From Bdellovibrionales bacterium CG12_big_fil_rev_8_21_14_0_65_38_15 (GTDB lineage Bacteria; Bdellovibrionota; Bacteriovoracia; Bacteriovoracales; Bacteriovoracaceae), in the NCBI GenBank assembly GCA_002787775.1, contig PCUW01000040.1:1-64000 (forward strand): a DNA stretch of 64,000 bases, in the 5' to 3' direction. The notes under the pieces are model-generated. The model was not told the origin of the DNA. It saw only the letters and a program-made list of their open reading frames with translations, and did not search any database. Within the stretch, counting starts at the first letter, position 1, and every line of letters starts with the position of its first letter. Below, one piece after another: positions 1-8,275 of the stretch. A program made the translations under genes and the position numbers.

Positions 1-30
1 GCGGCGGTATTTATATCGGCGGCGGCATCG

Positions 31-642
31 GTGGGCGGCGGTATTTATATCGGCGGCGGCATCGGTGGCGGAATACCAGGCGGTGGCATCTACGGTGGCC
101 CTGGAATTGGTGGCGGTATTTACGGTCAACCAGGTGGCATCTATGGCGGCGGCGGCGTTATGAACTGTATTCAAGCTCCTTGCCCTGGTGCAGGCGGTGG
201 TGGACTGTATGGTCCTTACTACGGCGGTGGTGGCGGTATCAATGGTGGTATCGGTGTTGGCGTTGGTGGAGGCTTAGGCCCTTACGGCGGCGGCGGCTAT
301 TATGGAAATACTGGTGGTGCTTATGGTGGTGCTGGTGCGAATGCATATTGGCAACAACAACAAGCCTATATGCAACAACAACAACAGATGCAACAGACTG
401 CTTTTGCACTAAACTCTCGTGGACAAGCAGTGACTCAGGCACAACAAGCGACTTGGCAGTCATTACAACAAAATGCTTATGGAGCGCAACAGGCGCTTTA
501 TGCTAACGGAAATATGTATGGAGCTGGAGGACAAGGCTACTATACGGGTGGAGCCCCTTACGCAGCTGGAAACTTAGGATTTCAATTTGGAATCGGGTTT
601 GGCGGCGGAGCAAATTACGGTGGCGGATTCTCATTTAACTAA
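31..642 (+). CDS. Gly-rich low-complexity protein with polyQ tract (5' end unreliable, window edge)
   Basis: ORF with repeated GGGIYGG motifs then QQQQ tracts; followed by a strong terminator; the apparent GTG start lies inside a 34-bp tandem duplication. Confidence 0.6.
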   Translation: MGGGIYIGGGIGGGIPGGGIYGGPGIGGGIYGQPGGIYGGGGVMNCIQAPCPGAGGGGLYGPYYGGGGGINGGIGVGVGGGLGPYGGGGYYGNTGGAYGGAGANAYWQQQQAYMQQQQQMQQTAFALNSRGQAVTQAQQATWQSLQQNAYGAQQALYANGNMYGAGGQGYYTGGAPYAAGNLGFQFGIGFGGGANYGGGFSFN

Positions 643-668
643 AAATTTTTCTTAGCGAAATAGATAAG

Positions 669-695
669 GCGTGCTCAGTGAGCACGCTTTTTTTT
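669..695 (+). terminator. Rho-independent terminator
   Basis: GCGTGCTCA-G-TGAGCACGC followed by a T8 tract. Confidence 0.9.
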
Positions 696-1116
696 ACATA
701 TTATGAACGAGAGTTTTTATAGAATGGCGGAAGATGACTTCAATTTTATTGCCATCAATAATCTTATCAATAACACCTGGGCCGAACTTAGGATGATCGA
801 CGATATCACCTTTTAAGAAAGTTGCTTTCGGTGAGTAATCTTTAGATTTAGTTTTAGCGTTACCAACAGCAGTTAACCAAAGATCAGAAATTGATTCTTG
901 AGAGTTGGCTTTTTTGCTAACAGTTCTAGTACGAGTAGAAACTTTTTTAGCTTTAACTTTAGAAGGGTCTTTGTAAACATGAGTTGCATTGCAAGTTTTG
1001 CACTGAACTTTGTTAATTGTATCACCAGCTTTCATAGTGATAATAATATGGGCAAGAGTAAGTTTGCACTTTCCACAGAAGGAAAGAACCTCTTTGCCGA
1101 CGCCTAAAGAACTCAT
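694..1116 (-). CDS. Zinc-ribbon protein with C-terminal UvrD/PcrA tudor-like motif
   Basis: CGKC...CKTC pair and 'GDIVDHPKFGPGVIDKIIDGNKIEVIF'; start trimmed to ATG at 1116 to avoid overlapping uvrC. Confidence 0.75.
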   Translation of the reverse strand: MSSLGVGKEVLSFCGKCKLTLAHIIITMKAGDTINKVQCKTCNATHVYKDPSKVKAKKVSTRTRTVSKKANSQESISDLWLTAVGNAKTKSKDYSPKATFLKGDIVDHPKFGPGVIDKIIDGNKIEVIFRHSIKTLVHNM

Positions 1117-1177
1117 AATGGGGGCCTTTTTGGTTGTATGGTAAAATCGACGAACGCTGCACACAATACGAGGAATA

Positions 1178-3034
1178 GTGGATAAAGTAAAGGAAAAGCA
1201 CCCCATTGCACTAGGGAAGTTACTGGATAAAGCTCGCAGTTTACCTACTTCTGCAGGTTGTTACCTGATGAAAAATCATTTAGGTGACATTCTCTATGTT
1301 GGTAAAGCAAAACAGTTAAAACCACGCGTAACATCGTATTTTAACGCGTCCACCAAAAGCCCTAAAACTGAAATCTTAGTCTCAAAAATTTTTGATTTTG
1401 AATTTATTGTGACCGGCAATGAAGCTGAAGCTTTAGTTTTAGAAAACAACCTAATTAAAAAACATTCTCCTAAATATAATATCAGGTTAAAAGACGATAA
1501 GTCCTATCCTTACATTATCGTCGACACTAAAGAACCTTTTCCAAGACTTGTTTACGCCAGAAAATTTAAGCGTCGATCTGGCCTTGAAGTTTATGGGCCT
1601 TTTCCAACAGGAACAAATATTGGAGAAGTCCTAAGACTACTAAATAAATCTTTTACGCTTCGAGATTGTACTCTTCGAGAATTTAATTCAAGAAAAGAGC
1701 CTTGTCTTCTTTATCAGATTCATCAGTGTAGCGCTCCGTGTGTCTCTAAAATTAGAGATGAAGAATATAAAAAAGATCTTAAACTCGCTTTAGCATTCTT
1801 ATCCGGCAATGCGAATAAATCTCTCAAGTCGATAGAATCAAAGATGTTAAAGGCTGCAGAAGATGAAAAGTTTGAACTAGCAGCAATCTTGCGTGACCAC
1901 TTAGAAGTTTTAACGACGTTTAATGATAGTGATCAGCAAAAAAATGCCGAGCTTAAAGGCAAAGATAAAGATGTTGATGTGGTCGCTTATCACCAAGGTG
2001 ATGTTGAAGTTGATATTGCTATTTATATGATTAGAAATGGTCTGCTTTTAGGGCATAAGAATTTTAACTTTCCTGTTGTAGATATGAGTGATGATATTGC
2101 ATCCGAAACCTTACAGTTCTTGTTTCATTATTATAGCGAATCTAACGATACTCTTCCTTCGCTCGTAGTGGCACCATTTGATAACGAAGGACGTGAGCTT
2201 TTATCTCAAGCCTTTTCCCTTCAAGATAAAAAAATTAATGTTGATCATCCAAATAAAAAATTCTCCTCGATGTGGCAGTTGGCCTATGATCAATCTGTTG
2301 AACATCAACGAGTTCGAATTAATAATCAAGAAAGTGTTTTTGTAGGACTTAATAAGTTGAAGGAACTTTTGAGTCTAAAAGAAAGACCTGTGACTCTTGA
2401 GTGTTACGATATCGCCATCTTTCAAGGAAGTTCACCGACCGCCGCTAGGATTACCTTTCACGATGGCAAAGCTGATAAGAAAAACTATCGTCACTACCAT
2501 CTTAAAGAATTACCTGAGGGAAATAATGACTTTGCCATGATGGGAGAAGTCGTGCAGAGGCGTTTGAAAGATGGCGATCTACCAGATGTGTTTGTGATTG
2601 ATGGTGGTATGGGACAAGTTAATATTTGGAGAGCCGTCTTAGCCGAGAATAATATCGAAGTCCCTGTGGTTGGTATTGCTAAAGCCAAAAGCGCCAAGGG
2701 AACTGAAGAAAGGCTTGTTATTCCCAATCGAACGAATCCTTATCTTTTGCACAAAAATTTATCACTGTTTAGAATCCTAGTTCAAATGCGTGATGAGGCC
2801 CACAGGTTTTCAAGGCGACTGCACCATAAGCAGGAAAGTAAAAGAACCTTTAGCTCATGGATTGATGAAATTTCAGGTATTGGACCTAAAACGAAAAAGA
2901 CCATTCTTACTAATATTAAGATTTCCAAAGATGAGTTATCGGAATTGTCAGAAGATCGAATTGCGCTTGAGCTAGGTGTAGATAAAAAAATAGCGCGAAA
3001 AATTCGCGCCTATTTTGATTCAATTTCAGATTAA
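1178..3034 (+). CDS. uvrC: Excinuclease ABC subunit C
   Basis: GIY-YIG N-terminus (SAGCYLMKNHLGDILYVGKAKQLKPRVTSYF), UvrC RNase H-like core (VIDGGMGQV), HhH C-terminus; GTG start. Confidence 0.97.
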   Translation: MDKVKEKHPIALGKLLDKARSLPTSAGCYLMKNHLGDILYVGKAKQLKPRVTSYFNASTKSPKTEILVSKIFDFEFIVTGNEAEALVLENNLIKKHSPKYNIRLKDDKSYPYIIVDTKEPFPRLVYARKFKRRSGLEVYGPFPTGTNIGEVLRLLNKSFTLRDCTLREFNSRKEPCLLYQIHQCSAPCVSKIRDEEYKKDLKLALAFLSGNANKSLKSIESKMLKAAEDEKFELAAILRDHLEVLTTFNDSDQQKNAELKGKDKDVDVVAYHQGDVEVDIAIYMIRNGLLLGHKNFNFPVVDMSDDIASETLQFLFHYYSESNDTLPSLVVAPFDNEGRELLSQAFSLQDKKINVDHPNKKFSSMWQLAYDQSVEHQRVRINNQESVFVGLNKLKELLSLKERPVTLECYDIAIFQGSSPTAARITFHDGKADKKNYRHYHLKELPEGNNDFAMMGEVVQRRLKDGDLPDVFVIDGGMGQVNIWRAVLAENNIEVPVVGIAKAKSAKGTEERLVIPNRTNPYLLHKNLSLFRILVQMRDEAHRFSRRLHHKQESKRTFSSWIDEISGIGPKTKKTILTNIKISKDELSELSEDRIALELGVDKKIARKIRAYFDSISD

Positions 3035-3036
3035 GT

Positions 3037-3249
3037 TCAGTTTATAGAGTGAACCTTCTTACCATTGTCACAGCCGCAATCAGCACAGCGTGCGCTTTCT
3101 TGGACGAGTAGGTGACCATAGTCAGAGATATGTGAGTGGACCAAAGAAGAGCCGCAGATCTTGCATGAGCTTATCATCTTTCTAACTTGCTCAGCGTCAC
3201 CAAAGTATTCTTCAAAACTTTCAAATTTAAAATCAGCGTCAAAGGACAT
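3037..3249 (-). CDS. Small zinc-ribbon-like protein (two CxxC pairs)
   Basis: 70 aa, CKIC...CADC. Confidence 0.6.
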   Translation of the reverse strand: MSFDADFKFESFEEYFGDAEQVRKMISSCKICGSSLVHSHISDYGHLLVQESARCADCGCDNGKKVHSIN

Positions 3250-3375
3250 GCAGGTTCTCCCTTTTAGTGGCTAAGTCCCTACGAGTACGTAGAGTAACTT
3301 TGCTTGTAATACTTTTTCGGGACAAATCGCTTAAGCTTTATTAAGTTTGGAGAAACCTAGGATAAGGGGCAACCT

Positions 3376-4164
3376 TTGCAGCATAGTGATTTTTATCAGC
3401 ACCTCAGAGGGCTTAAGCCAGAAGGCGCGGGAGTGCTTGCTTCTAGGCTGTTTCAAGGTACTGAGTGGTACACAGAAGGTGTGCTTAACCTCTCAACCAA
3501 AGAGCCCTTAGCCTCTAAATATGTGCCTAAGGTTATCCCTACAGATCATAGTGAAAAAGCCAAAACGATTGAATCGCTTAAGAAGTTTGCTGACACCAAG
3601 CTTGAGCAGGCAGCTGGTGGTAAAATCCAAATTCCAGGTGGTGAAGTTGCGGTCAAAGAGGGTGTTTCTTTAGGTCGTAAAATAGTAATTGAGTCAAATC
3701 CTCAGACTCCAGCATGGGTTAATTCTGATATCAAAATCATCTTTTTTGGCGAATCTTCAAAGCTTGGTGATGCTAAAGAAAACCAAGAAGACCTAAGGGC
3801 TTCTGAACTCTTAGATAAGATGATCTCTGCCATGAAGCTTGAAGCCAACTCTGTTGTAAAATTATTTAATCAATCAAAACTGGCCAGTTCCGGTAGTGAG
3901 TTTGATGAATTAATGAAAGGCTTTATTGAATCAAAGCCAGACTACATCGTCTCTCTTGGCGCTATAGCCACAAACACTTTACTTGGTAGGAAAGAGAAGT
4001 TGACTAAAGTTCATGGTCAATTTTTCCCTTTAAAGATTCATCAAAATGAAGAGTTTCATGAAGTAAAGCTCATGCCACTTTTCCATCCAGACTTTCTTTT
4101 GATCAATCCCAACATGAAAAGAGCGGCTTGGATTGATTTACAAAAAATAATGTCATCACTTTAA
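3376..4164 (+). CDS. Uracil-DNA glycosylase superfamily-like protein, divergent
   Basis: C-terminal 'IVSLGAIATNTLLG' and 'LMPLFHPDFLLINPNMKRAAWIDLQKI' resemble family 4/5 UDG; the N-terminal GEAPG motif is altered; TTG start. Confidence 0.65.
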   Translation: MQHSDFYQHLRGLKPEGAGVLASRLFQGTEWYTEGVLNLSTKEPLASKYVPKVIPTDHSEKAKTIESLKKFADTKLEQAAGGKIQIPGGEVAVKEGVSLGRKIVIESNPQTPAWVNSDIKIIFFGESSKLGDAKENQEDLRASELLDKMISAMKLEANSVVKLFNQSKLASSGSEFDELMKGFIESKPDYIVSLGAIATNTLLGRKEKLTKVHGQFFPLKIHQNEEFHEVKLMPLFHPDFLLINPNMKRAAWIDLQKIMSSL

Positions 4165-4227
4165 TTTCAATCTCTTGAGTCATCATATTGCTTTGTGTAG
4201 AATGAAGTTGTCTCATGATTGAGGCAA

Positions 4228-4303
4228 CCGGGTTCCCATGACGGGAACGACACAGCTCATGGATCTCACTTTGTGAGACCACCGGAACCCCGCGGGGAAG
4301 TTC
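4228..4303 (+). promoter_or_regulatory. Candidate structured 5' leader of spoIID
   Basis: GTTCCC-ATGAC-GGGAAC; TCTCAC-TTT-GTGAGA; GAAC-CCCGCGGGG-AA-GTTC covering the SD; alternative GGGTTCC(4230-4236)/GGAACCC(4284-4290). Confidence 0.5.
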
Positions 4304-5530
4304 ATGGTGTGGAGTCGAATTAAATTATCGATCGCTGCTTTCGTATTGCTATTTCCTCTGCTTGGAAATTCAGCTATTAGCTTCACTGAAATTGCGGAAA
4401 AAATACGACTCAAAACAGGTACTCCACTTTTGCGTGTACGAGTTGCGAAGGCACTCCAAGCGATTCAAGTTAGCGGTACTGATCTTGCTCGTACCCTACA
4501 CTTAACAAAAAATTCAAAAAGTTATGCGGGTAAAAAAACAATAAAATTCGAATGCGCAAATGTTGCGAGAAGAAATACGACTTCACCACTTCTATTGGCT
4601 TCATTGGGTTCACCAACGGGATTATTGTCTGTCGATAAAGATGGCGAGCAAGGTAAATATTTAGGAAAAATACTTATTTCGACTTCAACAGATCAAAAGC
4701 GTTGTGATGTTATTAACGAAATTGATATGGAAAGTTATCTTTCAACTCTTTTAGCAAAAGAGATGAATTCGAAATGGCCTGTTGAAGCCTTAAAGGCTCA
4801 AGCCGTTGCTGCTAGAACCTATGCTCTTCATAAAATTTATTCAAAAGAAGTTTCAAAAGTCTTCGGCTCAGAAGTTCCATTTGATCTGGAAAGTTCAGAA
4901 AAGCATCAAGTCAGTGGAAAGTTTTCTGATGAAACCCCCAATACTAGACTTGCCGCCGTATCAACGGCTGGAGAAGTCTTAGTAAATAATGAGGGCGAGT
5001 TAGCCCCAGTCTTTTTTCACGCCAAGTGTGGTGGACGAACAAGACTTCCTGAACAAGTTTGGCAAAATCCAGTTAAAGGTTATGAGTCAGTCAATTGCCC
5101 TTTTTGCAAAGACCATGGAAAACCTGGTTGGCAAAGTGAAATTTCGACGGAGCGATTAGAAAAATTTGTTCGATGGGCGACAAATAAAGGATATTTTCAT
5201 CCAAAGAGAGTTGTTCAAACAGGTGAACTGATTAAAGTTGCTGATGATCGTTGGAGCGCTAATCGTCTGCGCATCAGTTATGGAAACATAACCGCCTTAA
5301 TGGAAAAATCTGTTCTTCGAAGATATTTTGGTCGCGTTGAACTTAGATCGAATAATTTTCATATCCGTTATGCTTCGACAGGAGATTTGATTCTTGAGGG
5401 TAATGGTCATGGCCACGGAGTGGGTTTGTGCCAGATGGGCGCACTTGAAATGGCGCAACGTGGATACGATCACAAAAAAATATTATCTTACTACTTTCCC
5501 AACATGAAACTTGTTAAGGTTTATCAGTAA
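4304..5530 (+). CDS. spoIID: SpoIID/LytB domain protein (putative peptidoglycan lytic transglycosylase)
   Basis: 'EIDMESYLSTLLAKEMNSKWPVEALKAQAVAARTYAL' and 'GHGHGVGLCQMGA' SpoIID hallmarks. Confidence 0.92.
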   Translation: MVWSRIKLSIAAFVLLFPLLGNSAISFTEIAEKIRLKTGTPLLRVRVAKALQAIQVSGTDLARTLHLTKNSKSYAGKKTIKFECANVARRNTTSPLLLASLGSPTGLLSVDKDGEQGKYLGKILISTSTDQKRCDVINEIDMESYLSTLLAKEMNSKWPVEALKAQAVAARTYALHKIYSKEVSKVFGSEVPFDLESSEKHQVSGKFSDETPNTRLAAVSTAGEVLVNNEGELAPVFFHAKCGGRTRLPEQVWQNPVKGYESVNCPFCKDHGKPGWQSEISTERLEKFVRWATNKGYFHPKRVVQTGELIKVADDRWSANRLRISYGNITALMEKSVLRRYFGRVELRSNNFHIRYASTGDLILEGNGHGHGVGLCQMGALEMAQRGYDHKKILSYYFPNMKLVKVYQ

Positions 5531-5531
5531 A

Positions 5532-6293
5532 ATGATAAGAAAGCTCTTAGCCATATTCCTCTTTGTTTTTTCTACAAAGCTTTTAGCTGTGACAGTTTTA
5601 ATTGATCCAGGTCACGGCGGCGATGACCATGGAGCTAAAGGAAATTATAAGTCTGGTAAAAAAAGTTTAGAAGTCTTAGAAAAGGATCTAACTCTATCCA
5701 TAGCTAAGAAAGTCAAAGATCTTTTATCTCCTCATTGCCATGCCTATTTAACTAGAAGTATCGATAAAACACTTAGTCTTGAAAAACGAGCTGAAGTAGC
5801 GGAAACGATTAAGGCAGATTTATTTATTTCCATTCATGTCAATTCAAGTCGAACAGCTGGCGCTCATGGCTTTGAAACTTATTATCTTGATAATCACGAC
5901 GATGCAGCAGTCAGAAAAGTTGAAGAAGTTGAAAACAAAATGTCAGGTGGAGAAGGTGAAGAGATCATCATCAGACAAATTCTTACTGATTTAGTTGTTT
6001 CAAGAACAGTGACTAGCTCTAAAGCGTTAGCCAATTCAATTCACGGCGAGCTTAAGAAAACATTGCCAAGAAAGTTTAAGTTAACAGATAGAGGAATCAG
6101 ACCTGGTTTATTTTATGTTTTAGCCTTATCAAAACGTCCAGCAGTCCTTCTTGAGGCCGGCTTTATGTCTAATGATGTTGAGCTAAAAAAAATGTCGAGT
6201 GAGAAATTTCAAGATGAATACGCCAAAGCAATCGCTCAAGGCGTTCGAGACTTTATCAAAGTTCGTTTTAAACCTTCAGTTTCATTGTTTTAA
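5532..6293 (+). CDS. N-acetylmuramoyl-L-alanine amidase (Amidase_3)
   Basis: 'VLIDPGHGGDDHGAKG', 'LFISIHVNS', 'AVLLEAGFMSN'; start at ATG 5532 preferred over 5511. Confidence 0.93.
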   Translation: MIRKLLAIFLFVFSTKLLAVTVLIDPGHGGDDHGAKGNYKSGKKSLEVLEKDLTLSIAKKVKDLLSPHCHAYLTRSIDKTLSLEKRAEVAETIKADLFISIHVNSSRTAGAHGFETYYLDNHDDAAVRKVEEVENKMSGGEGEEIIIRQILTDLVVSRTVTSSKALANSIHGELKKTLPRKFKLTDRGIRPGLFYVLALSKRPAVLLEAGFMSNDVELKKMSSEKFQDEYAKAIAQGVRDFIKVRFKPSVSLF

Positions 6294-6428
6294 AAAACTT
6301 TCCATCAAACAAAAAGGAAAGGGTAGATCCGTTTTTTAGACATACCTATCCCTTTCCTCTTGGAGGAGGGAAAACTTTATAAATTCATCCTGCACTCTTT
6401 TAATTAAGTGCAGGATAAAGTCTATGTC

Positions 6429-6935
6429 TTAGTAAGTTCCAGAAGCAGCGAACGTTGAGCGTTCTTGCGTTCCGTATTGAGATACGAAGTCTAGGTTACC
6501 AGCTGCTCCATTCACGGTTGGTGTTACACCAATATAAGTGACTTGAGCCATTTGTAACGGTTGACCGTTGTTAAGCGGACAGATCGAAACCTGAAGGTTA
6601 TAGATCTGTTGGTTTACTTTTTCGATCACGATAATATCTGGATATTCTGCAGAGTTTTGAAGCCCTACATAATAGTTACCAGATCCTTGAAAACCACCAC
6701 CTTGAGAAACCTGACCATTATTAATCGTTAGATTTTGAATGGTGGCAGCTCCATAGCGGCATGGTGCTTGGCTTCTAAGATTGTTAACCTGGTTTGCGGC
6801 CTGTGGGTTACCAATATTACTAAAGCCTGATGTACCGGTAATATTACTACCAGCTTTGTTGTCTTTTCCGCAGCTAGCTAAGCTTAAGCCTATGGCTAAT
6901 ACGGATACTAAATGAATTGCCTGTTTCGTTTTCAT
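6429..6935 (-). CDS. Putative lipoprotein
   Basis: Signal peptide with lipobox LASC; RBS upstream. Confidence 0.75.
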   Translation of the reverse strand: MKTKQAIHLVSVLAIGLSLASCGKDNKAGSNITGTSGFSNIGNPQAANQVNNLRSQAPCRYGAATIQNLTINNGQVSQGGGFQGSGNYYVGLQNSAEYPDIIVIEKVNQQIYNLQVSICPLNNGQPLQMAQVTYIGVTPTVNGAAGNLDFVSQYGTQERSTFAASGTY

Positions 6936-7105
6936 CTTCTCTCCTCCTCGATGAAATCAGTCCTAAAAAGGGTTTGCCCTAATTAATGCATGAATAATGC
7001 CAAGTGTTATAACTAGGGGGACTAGGCTTGATCTACTGTATTATTAGGTATTTACAAGTTTTATTAAGGAGCCAGCAACTCGCAATTTTGTAAGTTCTTT
7101 AGCAT

Positions 7106-7124
7106 GTGTCTAATAACTAGACAC
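7106..7124. promoter_or_regulatory. Inverted repeat GTGTCTA-N5-TAGACAC
   Basis: Perfect 7-bp dyad in the intergenic region about 100 bp upstream of the gene at 7222. Confidence 0.4.
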
Positions 7125-7221
7125 AAATCATCAAATTGGCGGCATTTCTTGACCCTCTCTAAGCGATTGATATTCTTAGTTTATAATCAAGTTGAGTTAA
7201 CAATTTTTACGAGGAGTCCCC

Positions 7222-8211
7222 ATGTCTGGAGGGCCAACACATGATCAAGGCGATAAAGGTGTTCTATCTTTAAACAACACCTCTGATTGGATGAATAAAA
7301 TTAAGACGATCTTTATATCTGCGTTTAAGGACGATCAGGTTAAGTTCAGGCTAGGTATAGCGTTTAAGCTCATGATGTTGCCGTGTTTTACCTTAGCTAT
7401 TGCAATGGGCTTTTTTTGGACCTTCTTAAAGATGGATCTGTTTTTCTTTGAAGCTTATAACATTAGAGAAGTAGGTAACTTTCAAGAAATCTATTTTGAT
7501 TATATTCTCTCGACAGTTATCGGTCATACTCCCTTATTACTAGCTTTTATAGCCGGAACTCTTCTTTTGGGTCTTTATATATCGAATATGGTGCTTAGAC
7601 CGTTTAGGACTATTGGCAACTACTGTGAGGATATTGTTGAAGGTAGAGTCTCTAGTTATGATCCAGACTTTTTCTCAGAGCTAAGGCTACTAACAAGATT
7701 TTCAGATTACTTTTTTGTGATTATGCAAAATATGACCAAAAAGGGGAAACTAGAAAATATAGATATACCTGAAAAATATTCTAGAATTCATCAGCCTGTT
7801 TTTGAGAAATCATTTTTCATTCAATTTTCGCTTTTTGTAACAATAACTTCAATCGCAACAGGTATTGCTGTTTTTGTCGCGACGGTTGATATTCATAGTC
7901 AGATTTTTTCACTCGCTGAAAAAACTATTAAAATGACTCCAGCAATTAATTATTTCTTAGAGCGTCAGGAAAATACTCTGTTTGATATTATGACTGGAAT
8001 TCTAGTCGCGCACTTTATCCTACATATGGTTTTCTGCTTTCACCTTTATAATAAGGTGGCTGCACCTGCCTTTGGCATCTTTGCGACCTTTAGAGGATTC
8101 CTAAAAGGCAACCACGAAGCTCGGATACATTTGATTGGATATTACTATTTAAGGCCTGAATGTCGAAAAATTAACAGATATTTGACGTGGCTACAAAAAA
8201 AATACACATAG
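7222..8211 (+). CDS. Multi-TM membrane protein with HAMP-like segments, no recognised output domain
   Basis: Hydrophobic segments followed by 'VLRPFRTIGNYCEDIVEGR'-type juxtamembrane region; good RBS. Confidence 0.7.
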   Translation: MSGGPTHDQGDKGVLSLNNTSDWMNKIKTIFISAFKDDQVKFRLGIAFKLMMLPCFTLAIAMGFFWTFLKMDLFFFEAYNIREVGNFQEIYFDYILSTVIGHTPLLLAFIAGTLLLGLYISNMVLRPFRTIGNYCEDIVEGRVSSYDPDFFSELRLLTRFSDYFFVIMQNMTKKGKLENIDIPEKYSRIHQPVFEKSFFIQFSLFVTITSIATGIAVFVATVDIHSQIFSLAEKTIKMTPAINYFLERQENTLFDIMTGILVAHFILHMVFCFHLYNKVAAPAFGIFATFRGFLKGNHEARIHLIGYYYLRPECRKINRYLTWLQKKYT

Positions 8212-8275
8212 AATCAACCGATACGGGTTATTATGGACGAAATATATTGTCCCTAAGAAACAAAGGATTTCTCTC

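Noticed and set aside
180-506. Arg/Trp-rich ORF overlapping the first Gly-rich gene
   Set aside because: Out-of-frame reading of a GC-rich GGC/GGT repeat tract; composition (RRRW, WWCWCW) not protein-like, although it is the frame of the first 34-bp copy.
4221-4300. GEMM-I (c-di-GMP) riboswitch
   Set aside because: Short resemblances (AGGCAACC, GACACAGC) exist but spacing and the conserved core are not matched; an Rfam scan would decide.
4213-4413. 66-aa ORF on - strand over the spoIID leader
   Set aside because: Antisense to the leader and spoIID start; explained by the inverted-repeat structure.
7138-7160. Possible sigma-54 promoter TTGGCGGCATTTCTTGA upstream of 7222
   Set aside because: Spacing is one base off and the -12 GC is absent.
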